Source of the DNA: Bacteroides intestinalis
GTDB taxonomy: Bacteria; Bacteroidota; Bacteroidia; Bacteroidales; Bacteroidaceae
Assembly: GCF_003464595.1 (NCBI RefSeq)
Contig: NZ_QRZF01000017.1
Span: 62,001-126,000 of the forward strand
Reading direction: 5' to 3'
Length of the DNA: 64,000 nt
The notes beneath the pieces are model-generated. The model was not told the DNA's origin, did no database searches, and saw only the letters and a list, made by a program, of their open reading frames with translations. Within the stretch, counting starts at the first letter, position 1; every line of letters starts with the position of its first letter. Positions 25,622-34,374 of this stretch are shown one piece after another. Made by a program: the position numbers and the translations under genes.

Positions 25622-26143
25622 ATGTTCGATAAGGATGGAATTGTATTAAAGCCTTTGCTTGACGAAGATATACCGTTGTTTGACAGGTAGTTGAGTAAAG
25701 ATTATATCTATAAGTGGCTGTGCCCGGATGGGGAAGAACAAAGAGAGGCCTGGCTGGATGAGGTAAACAACAGAAATGGTAAGTATGGCTTCATAAGACA
25801 TTTTATTGTTTACTACAAAGATAAGAAGATTGGGTATTGTCTTTTTGCTGATTGTTTTTTCTTGAAGGACTTGGAGGAAGAAGGGCACGACTTTGAGAGT
25901 TTGTATGGAGACATCCCCGAAAAGAACCATACTTACGAGATCGGATATTTGATTGGTGAAGAAGAGTATCTGAATAGAGGCATCGGTAAAATGATTATCC
26001 GGAAGTTGGAAGAGAAGATCATTGAATTGGGAGGACGTGAAATAGCAGCAGACCCTTCGGAAGAAAACGCAGCTTCAATAAAGGTATTGCTAAGTAATGG
26101 GTTTAAGAAGAAAAGTGATGGGGATTACAGAAAAATAATTTAG
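25622..26143 (+). pseudogene. GNAT acetyltransferase gene with one amber codon
   Basis: The frame reads MFDKDGIVLKPLLDEDIPLFDR, then TAG at 25688-25690, then LSKDYIYKWLCPDGEE and on to a complete acetyltransferase (acetyl-CoA loop EEEYLNRGIGKMIIRKLEE). Family members have Trp at the stop position, so a TGG to TAG change explains it. The frame may start even earlier, at TTG 25589 overlapping the WG stop. TTG 25691 just after the stop could allow restart and a 150-aa shortened product. Resembles AAC(6')-like GNATs. Confidence 0.75.
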
Positions 26144-26261
26144 GGGGCACCATTCATCATTTAGCATGAAAAGTTGCGGCTTTAAGTGTTTTTTCATTCT
26201 ATATATCAACCTTTTCTGTTATAAGCTGTTTCTCTGCTATTCACTTTAAAACTTCGTAGTT

Positions 26262-26993
26262 ATGCTTACAACAATTTCATTGTTTTTCATCTGTTCGGGC
26301 TTTGTCATTGCCCTGATTATCGCCAATGATTTGGTACAGAATAAACAATCCATGAAAATCATGAATGTTGTGTGGGTGCTTACCGCACTTTGGGCAAGTT
26401 ATCTCGCTCTCTGGGCTTACTTTAAGTTCGGGATGGAGACTGCACCAAAGGAGGACGGTAAGGATATGGACATGGGGGCTGATATGAAAATGGATATGAG
26501 CATGAAAGATATGCCGATGAATAGGCCCATGGGAAATATGGATCGTCCGCACTGGCAATCTATTGCTTTGTCGGCTCTGCATTGCGGTGCGGGTTGTACT
26601 TTGGCAGATATTATTGGTGAATGGATTACATGTTATTTCCCAATCAGTATAGGTGGTAGCATGATTATCGGTAACTGGGTATTCGACTTTATCCTGGCAT
26701 TGATTATCGGGATATATTTTCAATTCTATGCTATAAGGGAGATGGAAAAGATATCTGTCGCCGCAGGACTCATACGGGCATTCAAGGCGGATTTCTTCTC
26801 ATTACTTTCCTGGCAAGTGGGTATGTATGGGTGGATGGCAATCGTATATTTTGTGATTTTCAAAGATATTCCGTTGGCAAAAGATACATGGGCTTTCTGG
26901 TTTATGATGCAGATAGCCATGTTGATAGGATTTGCATGTGCATACCCAATGAATGCGCTGCTCATCAAATTAGGAGTGAAAAAAGGGATGTAA
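26262..26993 (+). CDS. DUF4396 membrane protein with Met-rich loop
   Basis: 243 aa, about five to six TM segments. The DUF4396 core has SALHCGAGCTLADIIGEW (around 105-122) and FQFYAIREM. Between TM2 and the core lies a loop of about 30 residues with some ten Met and many Asp (70-97, KDMDMGADMKMDMSMKDMPM). Met/Asp-rich loops plus HCGAGC suggest copper contact, but the family's function is unknown. Confidence 0.8.
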   Translation: MLTTISLFFICSGFVIALIIANDLVQNKQSMKIMNVVWVLTALWASYLALWAYFKFGMETAPKEDGKDMDMGADMKMDMSMKDMPMNRPMGNMDRPHWQSIALSALHCGAGCTLADIIGEWITCYFPISIGGSMIIGNWVFDFILALIIGIYFQFYAIREMEKISVAAGLIRAFKADFFSLLSWQVGMYGWMAIVYFVIFKDIPLAKDTWAFWFMMQIAMLIGFACAYPMNALLIKLGVKKGM

Positions 26994-27003
26994 AAATGGG
27001 AAC

Positions 27004-27531
27004 TTATTTATTTATCTTTTTCAGAATATTCCGTATGGTAGTCTTAACTCCTGTGGAGTAATATTCGGTATCTGCATTCTCTAATATGAGTTGCAGCTCT
27101 TTTAAAAGTTCCGGCTCAGACTTGCAAAGCTGGTAAGCCATTCTGATAGATAATGCCTGCACACCGATACTTTCTTGTGGCGCCAACATATGATCCAGGC
27201 AATAATTTAGCAAATCGACAGAGACAGGATCAGATGCAGGTACATTGTATAATATAGACAGCAGCAACCGTTTGGAACCATCATGTTTGCAGACTAATAA
27301 TCGCTGAATAACATCATCCAGCAATGGAACAAACCAACCGGGATGTTTCTCACTCACTTTCTCACATGCCCATATAGCCCGCCATGAAACGACGATTTTA
27401 TCATCGGAAATCAACTGGTATATATCTTTAAGGTATTCCGGATGCAGGCATATTTCCTGCACCAGTTTATCTATTGATAGTTTGCAAAGAGGCATTGTAA
27501 GGGTGTTTCTGTATTCGTCGATTTTCTCCAT
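27004..27531 (-). CDS. HEAT-like helical repeat protein
   Basis: 175 aa, all-helical with paired-helix patterns such as VVSWRAIWACEKVSEKHPGW and SIGVQALSIRMAYQLCKSEPELLKELQ, typical of HEAT/adenylate-cyclase-like repeat proteins. No catalytic motif. A -7 box (27548-27555) rules out the upstream ATG at 27561, so the start is taken at 27531 (MEKIDEYR). Function unknown. Confidence 0.7.
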   Translation of the reverse strand: MEKIDEYRNTLTMPLCKLSIDKLVQEICLHPEYLKDIYQLISDDKIVVSWRAIWACEKVSEKHPGWFVPLLDDVIQRLLVCKHDGSKRLLLSILYNVPASDPVSVDLLNYCLDHMLAPQESIGVQALSIRMAYQLCKSEPELLKELQLILENADTEYYSTGVKTTIRNILKKINK

Positions 27532-27547
27532 ATCATGCATGTTTTTG

Positions 27548-27555
27548 CAAAGATA
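27548..27555 (-). promoter_or_regulatory. -7 box of HEAT-like gene
   Basis: Minus-strand TATCTTTG just upstream of the chosen start; it decides that start. Confidence 0.5.
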
Positions 27556-27655
27556 ACGCAAGTTGAATGTAGAACTTCCATACTTACATGAAAAAGTTTT
27601 GTTGAGATGCTGTTTATCTTCCTATTCTGAATGCGGATAGTATGATTACAAAATA

Positions 27656-27687
27656 AAGGGCTGTCTTTGGTTACAAAGACAGCCCTT
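27656..27687 (-). terminator. fabD terminator
   Basis: Perfect 14-bp stem AAGGGCTGTCTTTG / CAAAGACAGCCCTT with a 4-base loop, 23 bases after the fabD stop. Confidence 0.88.
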
Positions 27688-27709
27688 ACAAATATGTTGT
27701 ATTTAAGGA

Positions 27710-28597
27710 TTATGCAATACCGTGAGCAGATACCTCCGGTGCAATCTTCTTGATCAGACCTTGCAGTACAGCACCCGGGCCACATTCTGTGAAGTCGGTA
27801 GCACCATCAGCAACCATATTCTTAACAGTCTGTGTCCAGCGTACAGAAGCTGTCAGCTGAGCTACAAGGTTTTTCTTGATTTCTTCCGGATCAGTGTGAG
27901 GCAATGCATCTACATTCTGATAAACCGGACATTTGGGAGCGTGGATTTCAGTAGCGTTGATAGCTGCTTCCAATTCAACTTTTGCAGGATTCATCAGCGG
28001 AGAGTGGAAAGCGCCGCCTACCTTCAAAGGTAAAGCACGTTTTGCTCCGGCAGCTTTCATCAGTTCGCATGCCTTGTTGATGCCTTCGATAGAACCGGAA
28101 ATTACGATCTGTCCCGGGCAGTTATAGTTGGCTGCAACGCAAACTTCACCTTCAGCGGTTACTTGCTCGCAGATTTCTTCTACTTTTTCATCGGAGAGGG
28201 CAATGATAGCCGCCATTGTAGAGGGCTGTGCTTCGCAAGCTTTCTGCATAGCCATGGCACGGGCATAAACCAGTTTCAATCCATCTTCGAAGCTCAATGC
28301 ACCGGCAGCAACCAGAGCAGAAAATTCGCCCAATGAGTGACCGGCAGTCATTTCAGGTTTAAAATCATCACCCATACAAAGTGCGGAGATAACGGAGTGG
28401 AGGAATACAGCAGGCTGAGTTACCTTCGTCTGACGCAGGTCTTCGTCCGTACCGTTGAACATAATATCCGTAATGCGATATCCCAGGATATCATTGGCTT
28501 TTTCAAACAATTCTTTTGCTAAAGCGGAGTTTTCATACAAGTCTTTTCCCATTCCTACGAATTGGGCACCTTGACCCGGAAATACAAATGCTTTCAT
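27710..28597 (-). CDS. fabD: Malonyl-CoA:ACP transacylase
   Basis: A 295-aa fatty-acid synthesis enzyme loading malonyl onto acyl-carrier protein. Motifs: FPGQGAQ (6-12), the active-site GHSLGE with Ser88, and the catalytic His in GGAFHSPLM (around 196). Length is normal. A lone gene with its own -7 box (28635) and terminator. Confidence 0.97.
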   Translation of the reverse strand: MKAFVFPGQGAQFVGMGKDLYENSALAKELFEKANDILGYRITDIMFNGTDEDLRQTKVTQPAVFLHSVISALCMGDDFKPEMTAGHSLGEFSALVAAGALSFEDGLKLVYARAMAMQKACEAQPSTMAAIIALSDEKVEEICEQVTAEGEVCVAANYNCPGQIVISGSIEGINKACELMKAAGAKRALPLKVGGAFHSPLMNPAKVELEAAINATEIHAPKCPVYQNVDALPHTDPEEIKKNLVAQLTASVRWTQTVKNMVADGATDFTECGPGAVLQGLIKKIAPEVSAHGIA

Positions 28598-28634
28598 ACT
28601 GTTCTTGTTTTAGTAGTTAATTAAAAAAGTGGTG

Positions 28635-28642
28635 CAAAGGTA
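28635..28642 (-). promoter_or_regulatory. fabD -7 box
   Basis: Minus-strand TACCTTTG, 38 bases before the start. Confidence 0.5.
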
Positions 28643-29011
28643 TAGCTTTTTCTGATATTGACCGCACAAACGAAGGATTTTTGTGCAATAAGCTATTTTA
28701 ACTCCCTCCGTTCGGAGAAGGGAGTTTATTGGGAAGCAGAGGGATAGATGAGAAAAAAAATCTTTTTATAGCACTTCAACTAAAATACAATAAGAGGTAC
28801 TTGTCTTTTTAATCTTCCGGTATACTAAAATCCTTAAAAATAAAGCACTTCACTCTTATTGTACTTCCTACAATTACCTGATTCTTCCGTTTATCAACAA
28901 TACATATTGTACTTTCAACGATAAGACCATATTTTGATATTGTAAAATGTACGATATCTATCATATTGAAAAATAGTGCTTTATAACATAATAGAAATTA
29001 AGTTTTCTGCG
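28643..29011. other. Intergenic region upstream of xylose regulator, repeat-rich
   Basis: No gene seen. Contains a hairpin AACTCCCT/AGGGAGTT (28700-28726), an 11-bp inverted repeat TACAATAAGAG/CTCTTATTGTA (28786-28796 and 28853-28863), and AGCACTTCA twice (28770-28778 and 28844-28852). These lie upstream of the xylose-regulator promoter and may be operators. Confidence 0.55.
28786..28863. promoter_or_regulatory. Candidate operators of the xyl regulator (inverted repeat pair)
   Basis: TACAATAAGAG (28786-28796) and its perfect complement CTCTTATTGTA (28853-28863), about 150-230 bases upstream of the regulator promoter. Similar half-sites (TATTGTACTT near 28906) recur nearby. Confidence 0.4.
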
Positions 29012-29042
29012 CTTGTATATTCAAAAAACCTGTTTATATTTG
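29012..29042 (+). promoter_or_regulatory. Promoter of xylose operon regulator
   Basis: -33 CTTG (TTG 29013-29015), a 19-base spacer, then -7 TATATTTG (29035-29042). It overlaps the farthest upstream possible start codon, so translation must begin downstream. Confidence 0.65.
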
Positions 29043-29063
29043 CAGCGCTTAAACATGGATATT

Positions 29064-29795
29064 ATGCAAAACATGGAACATAAAACCCCATTAGCGAACA
29101 ATCATATATCAGTAGACTGTGTAGTGATTGGCTTTGACGGAGAACAATTAAAAGTTCTGTTGATAAAACGTGTAGGTGAGGAGCAAGGTGAAATTTTCCA
29201 CGATATGAAGCTTCCCGGAAGCCTGATCTATATGGATGAAGATTTGGACGAAGCTGCCCAGCGTGTGTTGAACGAACTAACGGGTTTGAAGAACGTCAAC
29301 CTGATGCAGTTCAAGGCATTTGGTTCTAAGAATAGGACGAAGGACCCGAAAGACATTCATTGGCTGGAACGGGCCATGGAATCGAGGGTGGAGCGTATCG
29401 TTACGATTGCTTACCTGTCACTGGTGAAGATAGACCGGGCATTGAGTAAGAATTTGGCTGATTTCGAAGCATATTGGGTGGCATTACAAGATATTAAAGC
29501 ATTGGCTTTCGACCATAATCTGATTATTAAAGAAGCATTGGTGTATATCCGCCAGTACGTGGAAATTAATCCGTCAGCTTTGTTTGATCTGCTTCCCCGT
29601 AAGTTTACGGCATCACAACTGCGTACTTTATATGAATTGATATATGGCAAGCCTATTGATGTGCGGAACTTCCACAAGAAAATAGCAATGATGGAATACG
29701 TTGTTCCATTGGAGGAAAAACAACAGGGAGTTGCCCACCGTGCCGCACGCTATTATCGATTCGATAAGAAGATATATAATAAGGTAAGAAGATAA
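29064..29795 (+). CDS. NUDIX-fold transcriptional regulator of xylose genes
   Basis: 243 aa, NrtR-like: a NUDIX-fold sensor (about 14-150) followed by a C-terminal winged helix (165-240, RKFTASQLRTLYELIYGKPIDVRNFHKK). The NUDIX box is degenerate: R-V-L-N-E-L-T-G-L (67-75) has lost two of the catalytic glutamates, which fits sugar sensing rather than hydrolysis. Bacteroides sugar regulators of this family are known (AraR-type). Placed 44 bases before xylB. ATG 29064 is used because the promoter excludes 29013; ATG 29055 and 29073 are possible. Confidence 0.88.
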   Translation: MQNMEHKTPLANNHISVDCVVIGFDGEQLKVLLIKRVGEEQGEIFHDMKLPGSLIYMDEDLDEAAQRVLNELTGLKNVNLMQFKAFGSKNRTKDPKDIHWLERAMESRVERIVTIAYLSLVKIDRALSKNLADFEAYWVALQDIKALAFDHNLIIKEALVYIRQYVEINPSALFDLLPRKFTASQLRTLYELIYGKPIDVRNFHKKIAMMEYVVPLEEKQQGVAHRAARYYRFDKKIYNKVRR

Positions 29796-29838
29796 GTATT
29801 AATAAAATAATTCATAAATCAAAACTCATAATTAATAC
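29796..29838. promoter_or_regulatory. Inverted repeat before xylB
   Basis: GTATTAAT (29796-29803) and ATTAATAC (29831-29838) enclose the whole gap between the regulator and xylB, ending one base before the ATG. Operator or RNA structure. Confidence 0.4.
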
Positions 29839-29839
29839 C

Positions 29840-31330
29840 ATGTATTTATTAGGCTATGACATTGGAAGCTCGTCCGTAAAAGCGAGTCTGGTAAACGCCG
29901 AAACCGGCAAATGTGTATCTTCTGCTTTCTTCCCGAAGACAGAGGCGGCAATCATTGCAGTTAAACCGGGCTGGGCGGAACAAAATCCCGAAAGCTGGTG
30001 GGAAAATCTAAAACTTGCCACACAGGCTGTCATGAATGAATCGGGTGCAAACGCAGGTGAAATCAAGGCAATCGGTATCTCTTATCAGATGCATGGATTG
30101 GTATGTGTGGACAAAGACCAGAATGTACTGCGTCCTTCCATAATCTGGTGTGACTCGCGTGCTGTGCCTTACGGACAGAAAGCTTTCGAAACACTGGGAG
30201 AAGAGAAATGTCTCTCACATCTGTTGAACTCTCCGGGTAACTTCACTGCCTCTAAACTGGCGTGGATAAAGGAAAATGAACCGGCTATCTACGAACGGAT
30301 TTATAAGATTATGTTGCCGGGTGATTACATCGCCATGAAGTTGAGCGGTGAAATCTGTACCACTGTTTCCGGACTTTCGGAAGGTATGTTCTGGGATTTC
30401 AAGAACAATCGTGTAGCCGACTTCCTGATGGATTATTATGGTTTCGATAACTCTCTGATTGCGGACATCAAACCCACATTCTCCGAACAAGGCCGTGTGA
30501 ATGCTGCCGCAGCAAAAGAATTGGGATTAAAGGAAGGTACACCGATCACATATCGTGCAGGTGACCAACCGAATAACGCTCTTTCACTGAATGTATTCAA
30601 TCCGGGAGAAATCGCCTCTACAGCAGGCACTTCGGGCGTTGTGTATGGTGTGAACGGTGAAGTGAACTATGATCCGAAATCACGCGTAAATACATTCGCT
30701 CACGTAAACCACACGGACGAACAAACCCGTCTGGGTGTGTTGCTTTGCATCAATGGTACGGGTATTCTTAATTCTTGGGTGAAACGTACGATTGCTCCCG
30801 AAGGCATCTCTTACAATGAAATGAATGTACTGGCATCACAAGCTCCTATCGGTAGTGCAGGTATCAGTATTCTGCCCTTCGGTAACGGTGCGGAACGTAT
30901 GCTCGAAAACAAAGAGATCAACTGCTCTATCCGTGGCTTGAACTTCAATCTGCATGGCAAACAACACATTGTGCGTGCAGCTCAGGAAGGCATTGTATTC
31001 TCATTCAAGTATGGTATAGATATTATGGAAGGTATGGGCATTCCTGTACAGAAAATCCATGCAGGCCATGCAAATATGTTCCTTAGCTCCATCTTCCGCG
31101 ATACGCTGGCAGGTGTGACGGGAGCTGTAATCGAACTGTACGATACGGATGGTTCGGTAGGTGCAGCCAAGGGAGCGGGTATCGGTGCAGGTATCTATAA
31201 GGATAATAACGAGGCATTCGCAACGCTGGAAAAACTGGATGTTATCGAGCCTAATCAGGCTAAGCGCCAGGAATATGCAGATGCTTATGCACGCTGGAAA
31301 CATCGTTTGGAAAAATCAATGGCAAAATAA
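29840..31330 (+). CDS. xylB: Xylulokinase (FGGY family)
   Basis: A 496-aa kinase phosphorylating D-xylulose to xylulose 5-phosphate. FGGY features: nucleotide-binding start YDIGSSSVKASLVN (4-17), the sugar-binding segment SYQMHGLVCVD and IIWCDSRA, then AGTSGVVYGV and the C-terminal VGAAKGAGIGAGIY. Placed between its regulator and xylA; together with xylA it forms the isomerase pathway of xylose use. Confidence 0.95.
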   Translation: MYLLGYDIGSSSVKASLVNAETGKCVSSAFFPKTEAAIIAVKPGWAEQNPESWWENLKLATQAVMNESGANAGEIKAIGISYQMHGLVCVDKDQNVLRPSIIWCDSRAVPYGQKAFETLGEEKCLSHLLNSPGNFTASKLAWIKENEPAIYERIYKIMLPGDYIAMKLSGEICTTVSGLSEGMFWDFKNNRVADFLMDYYGFDNSLIADIKPTFSEQGRVNAAAAKELGLKEGTPITYRAGDQPNNALSLNVFNPGEIASTAGTSGVVYGVNGEVNYDPKSRVNTFAHVNHTDEQTRLGVLLCINGTGILNSWVKRTIAPEGISYNEMNVLASQAPIGSAGISILPFGNGAERMLENKEINCSIRGLNFNLHGKQHIVRAAQEGIVFSFKYGIDIMEGMGIPVQKIHAGHANMFLSSIFRDTLAGVTGAVIELYDTDGSVGAAKGAGIGAGIYKDNNEAFATLEKLDVIEPNQAKRQEYADAYARWKHRLEKSMAK

Positions 31331-31423
31331 TGCTAACTTAACTCTCCTCTGAAAACGAGGGGAATTAGAATAGTACAGTTAACAATCAAAACATAATTAA
31401 CCCTTTAAAATTCAATTAAAATT

Positions 31424-32740
31424 ATGGCAACAAAAGAGTATTTTCCCGGAATAGGAAAGATTAAATTCGAAGGTAAAGAGAGTATGAACCCGATGGCATA
31501 TCGTTACTACGATGCTGAGAAGGTAATCATGGGTAAGAAGATGAAAGATTGGTTGAAGTTTGCTATGGCTTGGTGGCACACTCTCTGCGCAGAAGGTGGT
31601 GACCAATTCGGTGGCGGAACGAAACAATTCCCTTGGAATGGTGACTCTGACGCTTTGCAAGCAGCTAAAAATAAATTGGATGCAGGTTTCGAATTCATGC
31701 AGAAGATGGGTATCGAATACTATTGCTTCCACGATGTAGACCTGATTTCTGAAGGTGCAAGCATCGAAGAATACGAAGCTAACCTGAAAGCTATCGTAGC
31801 TTATGCAAAAGAAAAACAGGCTGAAACTGGTATCAAGTTGTTGTGGGGTACTGCTAACGTATTCGGTCATGCACGTTATATGAACGGTGCCGCTACCAAT
31901 CCTGATTTCGACGTTGTAGCACGCGCTGCTGTTCAGATCAAGAACGCTATTGACGCTACTATCGAACTGGGTGGTTCAAACTATGTGTTCTGGGGCGGTC
32001 GCGAAGGTTACATGTCTTTGCTGAACACTGACCAGAAACGTGAAAAAGAACACCTTGCAAAGATGTTGACTATCGCTCGTGACTATGCACGTGCTCGTGG
32101 TTTCAAAGGTACTTTCCTGATTGAACCGAAACCGATGGAACCGACAAAACATCAGTATGACGTAGATACTGAAACTGTTATCGGTTTCCTGAAAGCTCAC
32201 GGTTTGGATAAGGATTTCAAAGTAAACATCGAGGTTAACCACGCAACTTTGGCTGGCCATACTTTCGAACACGAACTGGCTGTAGCTGTTGATAACGGTA
32301 TGTTGGGTTCTATAGATGCTAACCGTGGTGACTACCAGAACGGTTGGGATACTGACCAATTCCCTATCGATAACTACGAATTGACTCAGGCTATGATGCA
32401 GATCATCCGCAACGGTGGTTTGGGTAATGGCGGTACTAACTTCGACGCTAAGACTCGTCGTAACTCTACCGACCTGGAAGATATCTTCATCGCTCACATT
32501 GCAGGTATGGATGCTATGGCACGTGCTCTGGAAAGTGCAGCTAAATTACTGGAAGAATCTCCTTACAAGAAGATGTTGGCTGACCGTTACGCATCATTCG
32601 ACGGTGGCAAGGGTAAGGAATTCGAAGAAGGCAAATTGTCTTTGGAAGATGTTGTAGCTTATGCGAAAGCTAATGGCGAACCGAAACAAACCAGCGGTAA
32701 GCAAGAATTGTATGAAGCAATCGTGAATATGTATTGCTAA
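31424..32740 (+). CDS. xylA: Xylose isomerase
   Basis: A 438-aa TIM-barrel enzyme converting D-xylose to D-xylulose. Active-site segments: CFHDVDLI (His101-type base), [39 protein letters not shown] and [18 protein letters not shown] with the metal Glu/Asp/His. Strong codon preference (GCT, GGT, CGT) suggests high expression. A leader hairpin CTCCTC/GAGGGG lies in the 93-base gap after xylB. Confidence 0.98.
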   Translation: MATKEYFPGIGKIKFEGKESMNPMAYRYYDAEKVIMGKKMKDWLKFAMAWWHTLCAEGGDQFGGGTKQFPWNGDSDALQAAKNKLDAGFEFMQKMGIEYYCFHDVDLISEGASIEEYEANLKAIVAYAKEKQAETGIKLLWGTANVFGHARYMNGAATNPDFDVVARAAVQIKNAIDATIELGGSNYVFWGGREGYMSLLNTDQKREKEHLAKMLTIARDYARARGFKGTFLIEPKPMEPTKHQYDVDTETVIGFLKAHGLDKDFKVNIEVNHATLAGHTFEHELAVAVDNGMLGSIDANRGDYQNGWDTDQFPIDNYELTQAMMQIIRNGGLGNGGTNFDAKTRRNSTDLEDIFIAHIAGMDAMARALESAAKLLEESPYKKMLADRYASFDGGKGKEFEEGKLSLEDVVAYAKANGEPKQTSGKQELYEAIVNMYC

Positions 32741-32744
32741 TATA

Positions 32745-32780
32745 ATAAGGTGGTAGGGTGAGGGCACTCTACCACCTTAT
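32745..32780 (+). terminator. Hairpin between xylA and the symporter gene
   Basis: 12-bp stem ATAAGGTGGTAG / CTACCACCTTAT right after the xylA stop, followed by a weak T run. It probably lowers read-through or protects the xylA mRNA. Confidence 0.7.
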
Positions 32781-32825
32781 CTCTTTATCACTTTTTACTC
32801 ATTTATCAACCTAATCTTTTTTATC

Positions 32826-34277
32826 ATGAATGATGCTAACAATGGTAGTAAACTCTACCTGTATTCTATTACAACCGTTGCCATTCTGGGAGGCTTGCTG
32901 TTCGGTTACGATACGGCGGTAATCTCGGGCGCGGAGAAGGGCTTGGAAGCTTTCTTCCTGATGGCTACGGATTTCCAATATGACAAGGTGATGCACGGTA
33001 TCACTTCTTCCAGCGCACTTATCGGTTGTGTGATCGGTGGTGCTCTTTCCGGTTTCTTCGCTTCCCGCCTGGGACGACGCAATTCGCTGAGACTGGCATC
33101 CGTGCTGTTCTTCCTGTCTGCATTGGGTTCTTACTATCCCGAATTTTTATTCTTCAACTACGGTGAGCCAAACATGGAATTGCTCATCGCATTCAATTTG
33201 TATCGCGTATTGGGCGGTATCGGTGTAGGTCTTGCCTCTGCCGTATGTCCGATGTACATCGCAGAAATTGCACCCTCTAACATTCGTGGAACGCTGGTAT
33301 CTTGTAACCAGTTTGCCATTATCTTCGGTATGTTGGTGGTTTACTTCGTCAACTTCCTGATCATGGGCGACCACACGAATCCTATTATCGACAAGAGTGC
33401 TGAAGGTATATTGTCAGTGAATGCCGCTTCGGATATGTGGAGCGTGCAAACCGGATGGCGTTATATGTTCGGTTCGGAAGCATTCCCGGCTGCATTATTC
33501 GGCTTCCTTCTTTTCTTCGTACCGAAGACTCCGCGTTATCTGGTGTTGGTACATCAGGACGAAAAGGCATATTCTATTCTGGAGAAGGTGAATGGTGCAA
33601 ACAAAGCAAAAGAAATTCTGGCAGAAATCAAGGCTACTTCCAAGGAAAAAACCGAGAAGTTGTTCTCTTATGGTGTGGCAGTTATTGTTATCGGTATCAT
33701 GCTTTCCGTATTCCAGCAGGCTATTGGTATTAATGCAGTATTATACTATGCTCCGCGTATTTTCGAAAGTGCAGGTGCTGAAGGCGGTGGCATGATGCAA
33801 ACTGTTATCATGGGTATTGTAAACATTGTATTTACGCTTGTAGCTATCTTTACTGTAGACCGTTTCGGACGCAAGCCGTTGCTGATTATCGGTTCTATCG
33901 GTATGGCAGTAGGTGCATTTGCAGTGGCAATGTGCGACAGCATGGGAATCAAGGGTATTCTTCCGGTATTTTCCGTAATTGTATACGCAGCATTCTTCAT
34001 GATGTCATGGGGACCGATTTGCTGGGTATTGATTTCAGAAATCTTCCCGAATACCATTCGTGGTAAAGCTGTGGCCATTGCGGTAGCTTTCCAATGGATA
34101 TTCAATTATATTGTATCGTCCACGTTCCCGGCACTGTACGACTTCAGTCCGATGTTCGCATACAGCTTGTATGGTATCATCTGCGTTGCAGCCGCCTTCT
34201 TTGTTTGGCGTTGGGTACCCGAAACGAAAGGCAAGACTCTGGAAGACATGAGTAAACTCTGGAGAAAAAACAAATAG
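32826..34277 (+). CDS. xylE: Sugar:H+ symporter (MFS, xylose type)
   Basis: A 483-aa MFS sugar porter with 12 TM segments. Family motifs: GYDTAVISGAEKG (23-35), RLGRRNSLR (cytoplasmic loop 2-3), YIAEIAPSNIRG, PKTPRYLVL, QQAIGINAVLYYAP, DRFGRKPLL and VPETKGKTLEDM at the end. It imports the xylose used by XylA/XylB. The symbol is by context and homology; arabinose-type relatives are similar. Confidence 0.93.
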   Translation: MNDANNGSKLYLYSITTVAILGGLLFGYDTAVISGAEKGLEAFFLMATDFQYDKVMHGITSSSALIGCVIGGALSGFFASRLGRRNSLRLASVLFFLSALGSYYPEFLFFNYGEPNMELLIAFNLYRVLGGIGVGLASAVCPMYIAEIAPSNIRGTLVSCNQFAIIFGMLVVYFVNFLIMGDHTNPIIDKSAEGILSVNAASDMWSVQTGWRYMFGSEAFPAALFGFLLFFVPKTPRYLVLVHQDEKAYSILEKVNGANKAKEILAEIKATSKEKTEKLFSYGVAVIVIGIMLSVFQQAIGINAVLYYAPRIFESAGAEGGGMMQTVIMGIVNIVFTLVAIFTVDRFGRKPLLIIGSIGMAVGAFAVAMCDSMGIKGILPVFSVIVYAAFFMMSWGPICWVLISEIFPNTIRGKAVAIAVAFQWIFNYIVSSTFPALYDFSPMFAYSLYGIICVAAAFFVWRWVPETKGKTLEDMSKLWRKNK

Positions 34278-34308
34278 AATTCTCTCTCCTTTAATATCTT
34301 ATAAATGT

Positions 34309-34345
34309 AAAAAGGTGCAACCGGTATGTTTCGGTTGCACCTTTT
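34309..34345 (+). terminator. Terminator of xylose operon
   Basis: AAAGGTGCAACCG / CGGTTGCACCTTT stem followed by CTTTTTT; it separates the operon from the convergent TonB receptor gene. Confidence 0.88.
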
Positions 34346-34374
34346 CTTTTTTGATAAATATAAGTTCGGAATCT

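Noticed and set aside
29013..29063. Upstream TTG start for the xylose regulator
   Set aside because: It lies within the -33 box of a well-matched promoter.
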